From Chloroflexota bacterium (lineage in GTDB: Bacteria; Chloroflexota; Dormibacteria; Dormibacterales; Dormibacteraceae): DNA of 44,070 bases. Below the pieces are notes generated by a model, which was not told the DNA's origin, searched no databases, and was given only the letters and a program-made list of their open reading frames with translations. Position 1 is the first letter of the stretch. Each line of letters opens with the position of its first letter. Shown piece after piece: positions 37,404 to 44,070 of the stretch. The translations under genes and the position numbers were made by a program. The stretch spans positions 1 to 44,070 of the forward strand of contig VBHJ01000082.1 in assembly GCA_005887685.1 (NCBI GenBank). The letters run 5' to 3'.

Positions 37404-38858
37404 ATGGCCGAACATGCCGTGGTCGTAGCCGGAGGCGGCCCGACGGGGCTGATGTTGGCGGGCGAGCTGGCGCTGGCGGGGGTCGACGTTGCCATCGTCG
37501 AGCGGCGCGCCGGCCAGGAGGTCATCGGCTCGCGGGCAGGCGGGCTGCACTCACGCACGATCGAGGTTTTCGATCAGCGTGGAATCGCTGATCGGTTCCT
37601 TTCGCAGGGGCAGGTGGCCCAGGTCGCGGGGTTCGCATGGATCCGTTTGGACATCAGCGACTTTCCCACCCGGCACCCCTACGGGCTGGGGCTGAGGCAG
37701 AACCACATCGAGCGCATTCTCGCCGGCTGGGTCGGCGAGCTCGAGGTGCCGATCCATTTCGGACGTGAGGTGACCGGTTTCGCGCAGGACGACACCGGCG
37801 TCGACGTCGCGTTGTCCGACGGCCTGTCGCTGCGGGCCCAATATCTCGTCGGGTGCGACGGCGGTCGCAGCCTGATCCGTAAAGCAGCCGGTATCGAGTT
37901 CCCCGGCTGGGATCCGACTGCCAGCAGCCTGATCGCTCAGGTCGAGATGGACCAGGAGCCGGAGTGGGGCCTCCGCCGCGACGCCGTCGGCGTCCATGCC
38001 CTGTCCAGGTTGGAGGATGGACCGGTGGGGGTCCTGGTCACCGAACAGGACCTCGGACACACCGGAGAGCCCACCCTGCGTGATCTCAGCGAGGCGCTCA
38101 TCGCCGTTTACGGGACCGATTACGGGGTCCACAGTCCTACTTCGATCTCGAGGTTCACCGACATGACCCGGCAGGCGGCGTCCTACCGCGCCAGACGGGT
38201 TCTGCTGGCCGGCGACGCCGCACACGTGCATCCCCCGGTGGGTGGACAGGGCCTCCAGATCGGTGTGCAGGATGCGGTGAATCTGGGATGGAAGCTGGCC
38301 CAGGTGGTCAAGGAGACGTCGCAGGAGAGCCTGCTGGATACCTACCACGCCGAGCGCCACCCGATCGCGGCCCGCGCGCTGCACAACACCATGGCGCAAA
38401 CAGCGCTCCTCCGCTCCGACGAACGTACCGAGGCACTGCGGGACACCATGTCCGAGCTGCTGAGCATGGACGAACCGCGCAAACGGATCGCCGCGATGAT
38501 GTCCGGCCTGGATATTCATTACGACCTCGGTGAGGGGCACCCACTGCTCGGGCGCCGCATGCCCGATCTCGACCTGGTCACGGCCAACGGCTCGCTGCGG
38601 GTATTCACCCTCTTGCACGATGCCCGGCCGGTGCTGCTCAACCTCCATAGGGCCGGCAGATTCGACGTCACGCCGTGGGCGGATCGAGTTCAGATGATCG
38701 ACGCCAAATATGCCGGTAATTGGGAGCTTCCGGTCCTGGGCCAGGTCGCAGCCCCCGCTGGCGTGCTGATCAGACCCGATGGATACGTCGCCTGGGTGGG
38801 GGACGGCACAGACACCGGATTGCGCGATGCGCTGGCTACCTGGTTCGGATCAGCCTAG
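37404..38858 (+). CDS. FAD-dependent aromatic monooxygenase (PheA/TfdB, rifampicin-monooxygenase-like)
   Basis: A 484-residue class A flavoprotein monooxygenase. The FAD dinucleotide fold is VVVAGGGPTGLMLAGELALAG at the N-terminus, the NAD(P)H/FAD DG motif is LVGCDGGRSLIRKAAGI (about 150-166), and the second FAD motif is LLAGDAAHVHPPVGGQGLQ (about 267-285). A thioredoxin-like C-terminal domain (about 395-484) ends GLRDALATWF, as in phenol hydroxylase and rifampicin monooxygenase relatives. It could detoxify an aromatic antibiotic or degrade phenolics, but the substrate cannot be read from sequence. The stop overlaps that of the convergent ABC ATPase (CTAG). Confidence 0.92.
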   Translation: MAEHAVVVAGGGPTGLMLAGELALAGVDVAIVERRAGQEVIGSRAGGLHSRTIEVFDQRGIADRFLSQGQVAQVAGFAWIRLDISDFPTRHPYGLGLRQNHIERILAGWVGELEVPIHFGREVTGFAQDDTGVDVALSDGLSLRAQYLVGCDGGRSLIRKAAGIEFPGWDPTASSLIAQVEMDQEPEWGLRRDAVGVHALSRLEDGPVGVLVTEQDLGHTGEPTLRDLSEALIAVYGTDYGVHSPTSISRFTDMTRQAASYRARRVLLAGDAAHVHPPVGGQGLQIGVQDAVNLGWKLAQVVKETSQESLLDTYHAERHPIAARALHNTMAQTALLRSDERTEALRDTMSELLSMDEPRKRIAAMMSGLDIHYDLGEGHPLLGRRMPDLDLVTANGSLRVFTLLHDARPVLLNLHRAGRFDVTPWADRVQMIDAKYAGNWELPVLGQVAAPAGVLIRPDGYVAWVGDGTDTGLRDALATWFGSA

Positions 38859-40393
38859 GCCGCCCCCGCCCGCGCGCCGCCGCCGGTCATCAGGAGCCCG
38901 AGGCGTTCCTCGGGCGTGTCCGGCGGCTCGATGCTGACGATCTTGCCCTCGTACATCACGGCGATCCGGTCGGACAGCGACCTCACCTCGTCCAGCTCCG
39001 CCGACACCAGCAGCACGGCGGCGCCCGCGTCGCGCTCTTTGACGATCTGGCGGTGGATGAACTCGATGGCGCCTATGTCGACGCCTCGTGTCGGCTGCGC
39101 GGCCAGCAGGACCTTCGGGTTGCTGCCCATCTCGCGCGCGACGATCACCTTCTGCTGGTTGCCACCGGAAAGGTTTCGCGCGGCGACGTCGATGCTCGGC
39201 GTCCTGATGTCGTAATCCTTGACCAGTCGCATCGCCCAATTCCGAATCGCCACGAGACGCAGGACGAACTCGTGCCAAGAAAACGTCGCCGTGCGCTCCC
39301 TTCCCAGGATCGAGTTCTCCGCGATCGAGAAGCCGAGCACGAGGCCAGTGCCCCGCCGATCCTCCGGGATGAACGCGACCCCTGCGTCGCGCTCGGTATT
39401 GGCGTCCATCGTGGTGATGTCGCGGTCGGCGAGCACGACCCGACCGCCTGTCGCGCGGCGAGTTCCCGCGAGCACCTCCATCAGCTCGCTCTGACCGTTG
39501 CCCTCCACGCCGGCGATGCCGAGTATCTCTCCATACCGAAGATCGAACGACACGCCTTTCAACGCGGGAACAGATCGATCCGAGCTGGCCGTCAGGTCTT
39601 CGACCTTCATCGCCACCGCGCCGGGTTGCGCGGGCTTCTTGTCCACGCGCAGAAGCACCTCGCGGCCGACCATCAGCGTGGCGATCTCCTCTTCGTTCGT
39701 TTCTCTGGTGGTCAGATGCCCGACCACCTTGCCGCGCCTCATCACCGTGATCCGATCGGAGATCTCGAGCACCTCTTTGAGCTTGTGGCTGATGAAGATG
39801 ATGGTCTTGCCTGACTTCACCAGGTCCCGCAGCACGACGAAGAGCTCCTTCGTCTCCTGCGGCGTGAGCACGCCGGTCGGCTCATCGAGGATGAGAATGT
39901 TGGCGCCGCGGTAGAGAACCTTCACGATCTCGGCGCGCTGCTGCAGGCCGACGGGCAGGTCGCCCATGCGCGCGTCCGGGTCGAGCGCCAGGCCGTAGCT
40001 CTTGGTCAGGTCGGCGATCGCCGCCCTGGCGTGAGAGTGGTCGTAAAAGTCCGGACCTGTCACCGGCTCGCGGCCGAGCATGATGTTCTCGCCGACGGAG
40101 AACACGGGGATCAGCATGAAGTGCTGGTGCACCATGCCGATGCCGAGCCCGATGGCGTCGCGCGGGCCGGTGATGTGGACGGTCTTCCCGTCGATCACGA
40201 TCTCGCCCGAGTCGGGGTGAATCAGGCCGTACAGGATGTTCATAAGGGTCGACTTGCCCGCGCCGTTCTCGCCGACTAGGGCATGGATCTCGCCATGGCG
40301 GACGCTGAAGTCGACGTGATTGTTGGCGAGCACGCCCGGAAACTGCTTGGTGATGCCGCGCATGTCGACCGCGAGCGGACTGGACTCGCTCAT
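38855..40393 (-). CDS. Nucleoside-type ABC transporter ATPase (tandem, RbsA-like)
   Basis: A 512-residue ATPase with two nucleotide-binding domains, as in sugar and BMP-type nucleoside importers. First domain: GITKQFPGVLANNHVDFSV, Walker A GENGAGKST, MVHQHFMLIPVFSVGENIMLG, VGLQQRAEIVKVL signature and ILILDEPTGVLTPQE. Second domain: EILGIAGVEGNGQSELM (the degenerate Walker A typical of domain 2), IPEDRRGTGLV and LSGGNQQKVIVAREM. ATG 40393 overlaps the permease stop; the longer frame upstream is a shadow of the permease. It is last in the bmp operon. Confidence 0.94.
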   Translation of the reverse strand: MSESSPLAVDMRGITKQFPGVLANNHVDFSVRHGEIHALVGENGAGKSTLMNILYGLIHPDSGEIVIDGKTVHITGPRDAIGLGIGMVHQHFMLIPVFSVGENIMLGREPVTGPDFYDHSHARAAIADLTKSYGLALDPDARMGDLPVGLQQRAEIVKVLYRGANILILDEPTGVLTPQETKELFVVLRDLVKSGKTIIFISHKLKEVLEISDRITVMRRGKVVGHLTTRETNEEEIATLMVGREVLLRVDKKPAQPGAVAMKVEDLTASSDRSVPALKGVSFDLRYGEILGIAGVEGNGQSELMEVLAGTRRATGGRVVLADRDITTMDANTERDAGVAFIPEDRRGTGLVLGFSIAENSILGRERTATFSWHEFVLRLVAIRNWAMRLVKDYDIRTPSIDVAARNLSGGNQQKVIVAREMGSNPKVLLAAQPTRGVDIGAIEFIHRQIVKERDAGAAVLLVSAELDEVRSLSDRIAVMYEGKIVSIEPPDTPEERLGLLMTGGGARAGAA

Positions 40394-41340
40394 TCCGAGC
40401 CTGGCACGTAGGGCAGGCCGTCGGCGGCCGGTGGCGTGCTCCGTCCGACCAGTCCCGCCAGCACGATGAGGGTCAGAAGATAGGGCAGCATGCTCAGCAG
40501 GTATGGCGAGACGTGGATGATGGAGTTGTTGGCGTAGATGGCTTCGCCGAGTCCGAAGATCAGGCAAGCGATGAACGCGCCAAAGGGCGTCCATTTGCCG
40601 AAGATCATCGCGGCCAGCGCAATGTATCCGCGCCCGTCGGTCATGCCGGGCACGAACGTGTTGGAGATCCCGATGGCCAGAAACGCGCCTGCAAGTCCCG
40701 AGAACAGGCCGCTTGTGATCACGGCGCCGTAGCGCAGCATGAAGACATTGATGCCCGCCGTGTCTGCGGCCTGAGGGTGCTCGCCGACGGCCCGGATGCG
40801 GAGGCCGAGCCGGGTCCTGAACAGCACGATATGCGTAAGGAACAGCAAGACAAGGGCGGCGTAGACGACCACATTCTGTTGAAACAGCACCTTGCCGAAG
40901 AACGGGATCTGCTCCAGGCCGGGGATGTTCAGGTTGGGCAGCAGATCGCTCTGTCCGAGGTGACCGACGTCCTGCAACCCGTAGATGCGGTTGACCAGGA
41001 ACACGGTCAGTCCGCCCGCGAAGATGTTGATGGCGATCCCGCTGACGATCTGGTCGGCTCGGAACTGGATCGACACCACCGCGTGGATGGATGCCATCAT
41101 CCCGCCGGCCAGGATCGCCACGCCTGTGGCGGCCCACACGTTGTGCCATGCCAGGTCAGCGACCACGCCGAAGAACGCGCCGGTCAACATCATGCCCTCC
41201 ATCGCGATGTTGACCACGCCGCTGCGCTCGGAGACCACGCCGCCCAACGCGGGTAACAGCAGCAGGACGGCCGCCGCGAGCGTCGCCTGCCACAGGTTCG
41301 CGGTGAAGAGCAGGTGAAGGATGTCTGTGAGGACGGTCAT
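40390..41340 (-). CDS. Nucleoside-type ABC transporter permease 2
   Basis: A 316-residue BPD_transp_2 permease with about eight to ten helices. Typical stretches are GVVSERSGVVNIAMEGMMLTGAFFGV, QIVSGIAINIFAGGLTVFLVNRIYG, LGLRIRAVGEHPQAADTAGINV (the coupling loop), FLAIGISNTFVPGMTDGRGYIALAAMIFGKWTPFG and a C-terminal YLLTLIVLAGLVG. It belongs to the BMP-family nucleoside importers such as the Bacillus NupQ type. It follows permease 1 by 4 bases and is coupled to the ATPase. Confidence 0.93.
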   Translation of the reverse strand: MTVLTDILHLLFTANLWQATLAAAVLLLLPALGGVVSERSGVVNIAMEGMMLTGAFFGVVADLAWHNVWAATGVAILAGGMMASIHAVVSIQFRADQIVSGIAINIFAGGLTVFLVNRIYGLQDVGHLGQSDLLPNLNIPGLEQIPFFGKVLFQQNVVVYAALVLLFLTHIVLFRTRLGLRIRAVGEHPQAADTAGINVFMLRYGAVITSGLFSGLAGAFLAIGISNTFVPGMTDGRGYIALAAMIFGKWTPFGAFIACLIFGLGEAIYANNSIIHVSPYLLSMLPYLLTLIVLAGLVGRSTPPAADGLPYVPGSE

Positions 41341-41344
41341 TGGC

Positions 41345-42532
41345 TCACGGCTCCACCGGCGGCACCGCCGCCTCGGTCATCATCGGAGCAGCGGGCGGCA
41401 TCTCGGGCGGGAGTGCGGCCGGCCTGCCGAGCCCGGGGATCAGCCGCCGGATCTGGCCGATGAAGTTGGCGGCGATGCTGAAGAGGATCAAAGCCTGGAG
41501 CACGAAGACAAGGCTGCCCGAGATGCCGGCGTCCGCCTGCATCACCGAGCCGCCGGCGTGCAGGGCGCCGAATAGAATCGCGGCGAGCACGATGCCGACC
41601 GCGCTGCCCAGTCCGAGCAGGGCAACCGCGATGGCGTCAAAGCCGGTCGTGTCGCTGAAGTAGATGTCCGTCAGATTGTGGTCGACGCCCGCGATCTGGA
41701 TCGCTCCGGCCAGCCCCGCGAACGCGCCGGCGATCAGCATCGTGACGATGATGGTGCGGGCCACGCTGACCCCCGCGTAGCGGGCCGCCCGCTGGCTCTG
41801 GCCGACGGCGCGAATCTCGTAACCGAGCGAAGTCCGCCAGAGCAGAAAAGCAAAAGCCGCCGCCGCCACCAGGGCGAGAAGCAGCCCGGTGTGGACGCGA
41901 AATACTCCGGCGGGCAAGCCGAAGATCACCAGGCTGTTGTCGTTGGGCAACACCCTCGCGAGCCATGCTCCCGGTCCGATGGTCAGAGACTTCGAGGTGC
42001 CGGGGGCAAGCTGCAGCGGCCCGCCGATGATCAGGTACCGCAGCAGCCACTGGGCTACGTAGTTGAGCATGATGGTGGTCACCACCTCGTGCGCCCCGAC
42101 GGTGGCTTTCAGGATGCCGGGGACCCCCGCCCATACCGCGCCGGCGGCCATGCCTCCCAGGAGCACCATTGGCAGAAGGATTGGCGAAGGCAGGTCGCTG
42201 AATTTGACCCCGATCGCGGTGCACGCCATCATCCCGGCCAGGAGCTGTCCCTCGGCGCCGATGTTGAACAGGCCCGCGCGAAATGGCAGCGCTACCGCAA
42301 CGCCGGTGGTGATGAGCGGGATGACGTAGACGATCGTGGTCGACACCTGCAAGGCGGGGTTCTCGCCCTGCGAGCAGGCGATGCCAAGACCCCCGCACAG
42401 CAATCCCGAGTAAGCGTCGAGCGGGTTGCCGCCGGTGACGGCCACGATCACGGCGCCGATGACGAACGCGAGGACGACCGAGCCGAGGGGCATCGCCAGA
42501 CCGCCGGCCAGGCGCCGGGCGATGGGCGGCAT
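41345..42532 (-). CDS. Nucleoside-type ABC transporter permease 1
   Basis: A 395-residue permease related to the NupP type: an N-terminal helix (PLGSVVLAFVIGAVIVAVTGGNPLDAY), GLFNIGAEGQLLAGMMACTAIG, VGAHEVVTTIMLNYVAQWLLRYLI, the coupling loop GYEIRAVGQSQRAARYAGVSV, and GFDAIAVALLGLGSAVGIVLAAILFGALHAGG. The Pro-rich tail (about 370-395) is cytoplasmic and variable. It is separated from the bmpA-type gene by 50 bases that hold a strong hairpin. Confidence 0.93.
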   Translation of the reverse strand: MPPIARRLAGGLAMPLGSVVLAFVIGAVIVAVTGGNPLDAYSGLLCGGLGIACSQGENPALQVSTTIVYVIPLITTGVAVALPFRAGLFNIGAEGQLLAGMMACTAIGVKFSDLPSPILLPMVLLGGMAAGAVWAGVPGILKATVGAHEVVTTIMLNYVAQWLLRYLIIGGPLQLAPGTSKSLTIGPGAWLARVLPNDNSLVIFGLPAGVFRVHTGLLLALVAAAAFAFLLWRTSLGYEIRAVGQSQRAARYAGVSVARTIIVTMLIAGAFAGLAGAIQIAGVDHNLTDIYFSDTTGFDAIAVALLGLGSAVGIVLAAILFGALHAGGSVMQADAGISGSLVFVLQALILFSIAANFIGQIRRLIPGLGRPAALPPEMPPAAPMMTEAAVPPVEP

Positions 42533-42545
42533 GCCTGGGGATCGA

Positions 42546-42570
42546 GGACGGGCGCGCTGGGCGCCCGTCC
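42546..42570 (-). promoter_or_regulatory. Intercistronic 10-bp hairpin between the binding-protein and permease genes
   Basis: Perfect arms GGACGGGCGC (42546-42555) and GCGCCCGTCC (42561-42570) with a 5-base loop, on the transcript between the lipoprotein gene and permease 1. Such hairpins often protect or terminate the abundant binding-protein message while passing less message to membrane genes. There is no T-run, so partial termination or 3' stabilisation is inferred. Confidence 0.55.
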
Positions 42571-42582
42571 CCGAATCAGTGG

Positions 42583-43617
42583 CTATGCCGGAATGTCCGC
42601 CGGCGGGGTCAGCGTGCCGTCGTGGATCTGCTTTTGGACCTTGTCCAGCTCGGCCTTCAGCTCGGCCGGGAGAGTCAGGTTGTCAAGCGCGTAGCCGGCG
42701 CCATCGTTGGCGATGCTGAAGGTCAGCGCGCCGCTGGAGAACTGTCCCTTGACCACGTTCTGGATCGCCGTGTAGGTCGCGACGTCGACCTTCTTAAGCG
42801 CGCTGGCGATGACGGACGGGTCGGCGTCCTTCTGGTCGGCGTCCACGCCGATGCTGTAAACGCCGGACTGGCCGGCCTGCTGCAGCACTCCGAGGCCGCA
42901 GCCCCCGGCGACCTGGAACTCGATGTCGGACTTCTGGTCGATCTGCGCTTTCGCCACGGTCTTGCACTTGGCCGGGTCCGTGAAGTCGTTCGAGTAGCCG
43001 ACCTGGACCTGGATACCGGGGTCCTCCATCTTGGCGGCCCACTTGTAGCCGGCGATGTAGTGGTTGACGGGCGGGATGCTCACCCCACCGACCGCACCGA
43101 TCACGTGCTGCGGCTTCTTCGACTTGCCGTTCTTCTCCAGCCAACCCGCCATGACGCCCACCATTGCGCCTGCGTCCTGCTCCTTGAAGTAGAGCGACTG
43201 GACGTTGGTGTGCTTCAGGTCGTTGCCTTTCGCGTCTGTGCCGGCGCCGTCGATGATCGCGAAGTGGATGTTCGGGAACTGGGTGGACACGGTGCCGACC
43301 GCCTCCTGCATGAGGAAGCCCACGCCGATCACCAGGTCGTAGCTTTTGGAGGCGAAGTTCGTGAGGTTGGGCACGTATTCGCTTCCGTTGTGCGATTCGA
43401 TCACGTCGTCCTTGATGCCGAAGTCCGCCTTCGCCTTCTCCAGGCCGACGAAAGCCAGGTGGTTGAAGCTCTTGTCGTTGAGGCCACCGATGTCGGTGAC
43501 GAGTCCGATCTTGTACTGCTTCGTGTTGCCGCCACCGCCGTTACTGCCACCACACGCCATGGCCAGCATCAATACCGCGGCAGCCACACCCAGGAACTTG
43601 AGCCGCTTGTGCGCCAT
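42583..43617 (-). CDS. BMP-family nucleoside-binding lipoprotein
   Basis: A 344-residue basic-membrane-protein (PnrA-like/TmpC) substrate-binding lipoprotein. The signal ends in lipobox LAMAC with Cys22 for lipidation. The mature part shows YKIGLVTDIGGLNDKSFNHLAFVGLEKA, YDLVIGVGFLMQEAVGTVSTQFPNIHFAIIDG, VGVMAGWLEKNGK and YSIGVDADQKDADPSVIASALKKVD, all typical of purine/pyrimidine nucleoside receptors. ATG 43617 is preceded by a GGGAGA-like ribosome site. It is divergent from the pyrimidine-nucleoside phosphorylase gene, which supports a nucleoside ligand. Confidence 0.94.
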   Translation of the reverse strand: MAHKRLKFLGVAAAVLMLAMACGGSNGGGGNTKQYKIGLVTDIGGLNDKSFNHLAFVGLEKAKADFGIKDDVIESHNGSEYVPNLTNFASKSYDLVIGVGFLMQEAVGTVSTQFPNIHFAIIDGAGTDAKGNDLKHTNVQSLYFKEQDAGAMVGVMAGWLEKNGKSKKPQHVIGAVGGVSIPPVNHYIAGYKWAAKMEDPGIQVQVGYSNDFTDPAKCKTVAKAQIDQKSDIEFQVAGGCGLGVLQQAGQSGVYSIGVDADQKDADPSVIASALKKVDVATYTAIQNVVKGQFSSGALTFSIANDGAGYALDNLTLPAELKAELDKVQKQIHDGTLTPPADIPA

Positions 43618-43633
43618 CCTCGTTCGCTCTCCC

Positions 43634-43665
43634 TTCACACGTGAAAGCCCAGCGTGAGGCTGGGC
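43634..43665 (-). promoter_or_regulatory. Two adjacent dyads in the bmp operon leader
   Basis: TTCAC/GTGAA arms (43634-43645) form an operator-like dyad, and GCCCAGC (43647-43653) pairs with GCTGGGC (43659-43665) around a 5-base loop. Both lie in the roughly 50 bases before the lipoprotein start codon, inside the divergent region shared with the phosphorylase gene. They could be a regulator site and an attenuator hairpin. Confidence 0.45.
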
Positions 43666-43735
43666 ACGGATTCGCTCGGTCGGCCGGATTGTACACCTGC
43701 ATTTCTGAGCCCGTCGGCGACGGAGAATTGCCTCG

Positions 43736-44070
43736 ATGAACCCGCTCGAAGTCATCGGTCACAAGCGCGACGGACGCGAGCATTCGCCGGACGAGATCCA
43801 GTTCTTGATCACCGGCTACCTACGGGGCGAGATCCCGGACTACCAGATTGCCGCCTGGCTGATGGCTGTCTGCATCCGGGGCATGACCGCCGCCGAGACG
43901 CTCGCGCTCACCCAGGCAATGGTCGCCAGTGGCGAGGTGCTCGACCTCCGCGCGATCCCCGGGATCAAGGTGGACAAGCACTCGACTGGTGGCGTCGGCG
44001 ACAAGGTGACGCTCGTGGCCGCGCCCCTCGCCGCCGCGTGCGGGGTCAAGGTGCCGAAGCTGAGCGGCCG
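43736..44070 (+). CDS. Pyrimidine-nucleoside (thymidine) phosphorylase, N-terminal part
   Basis: The gene is cut by the right window edge after about 111 residues. The start [25 protein letters not shown], the helical domain ([30 protein letters not shown]) and the phosphate/ribose signature [16 protein letters not shown] identify a Pdp/DeoA-type enzyme, which splits pyrimidine nucleosides with phosphate into base and (deoxy)ribose-1-phosphate. GGAGA 9 bases before ATG 43736 is a good ribosome site. Placed divergently from a nucleoside importer, it suggests a salvage unit. Confidence 0.93.
   Translation, partial: MNPLEVIGHKRDGREHSPDEIQFLITGYLRGEIPDYQIAAWLMAVCIRGMTAAETLALTQAMVASGEVLDLRAIPGIKVDKHSTGGVGDKVTLVAAPLAAACGVKVPKLSG

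Overview
The window is one dense, high-GC stretch (roughly two-thirds G+C by eye) of bacterial chromosome. About 50 protein genes sit nearly end to end on both strands, with no rRNA, tRNA, CRISPR array or full insertion sequence seen. GTG starts and 4-base ATGA/GTGA overlaps are frequent. The gene mix suggests a free-living soil-type bacterium: FemAB, a MurE without the diaminopimelate motif, a transmembrane Ser/Thr kinase, XdhC with a desulfurase, PiT/DUF47 phosphate genes, and a LivG-LivF fusion. It best fits the Chloroflexota/Dormibacterota side of the tree or a deep Actinomycetota-like lineage; this placement is inference.

Layout. 1-2.0 kb: histidine phosphatase tail, FemAB transferase, atypical response regulator. 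2.0-6.8 kb: folP-folK, murE, thiG-thiE-thiS, Nudix hydrolase. 6.9-11.0 kb: a phosphate/arsenate block with PiT transporter and DUF47 chaperone divergent from phoU and a regulator fused to an arsenate-reductase-like domain, then a second DUF47 gene. 11-13 kb: rsmG, an FmdB-type zinc ribbon, and a broken lysA. 13-19.6 kb: Ser/Thr kinase, amber-interrupted xdhC, cysteine desulfurase, zinc-ribbon and cupin genes, then Mut7-C, larB, a HAD hydrolase and a small membrane protein. 19.6-24.9 kb: moaC, a 225-bp MITE-like element, mogA, pxpA, a GNAT protein, a peroxiredoxin with in-frame UGA, a DinB protein, and pxpB-pxpC on the other strand. 24.8-27.3 kb: membrane protein, Cys-rich HTH regulator, GGDEF protein. 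27.5-34.1 kb: a branched-chain amino-acid-type ABC operon ending in two unusual extra genes. 34.1-38.9 kb: accessory genes including an HEXXH protein, VOC dioxygenase, HAD hydrolase and FAD monooxygenase. 38.9-44.07 kb: a BMP-type nucleoside ABC transporter divergent from a pyrimidine-nucleoside phosphorylase cut by the right edge.

Most striking points. (1) The peroxiredoxin at 22331-22813 has a UGA exactly at its peroxidatic cysteine, an intact downstream frame, no other cysteine, and a SECIS-like hairpin 17 nt after the UGA, so it is a probable selenoprotein. (2) A degenerate receiver plus OmpR-type winged helix is fused to an ArsC/LMW-phosphatase domain inside a phosphate-uptake cluster. 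(3) The LivG-LivF ATPase fusion carries a ribbon-helix-helix-like C-terminus. (4) A 225-bp element with 23-bp inverted ends fills exactly the gap between moaC and mogA. (5) lysA and xdhC are interrupted, by a deletion plus frameshift and by an amber codon; true decay and assembly error cannot be separated from sequence alone.
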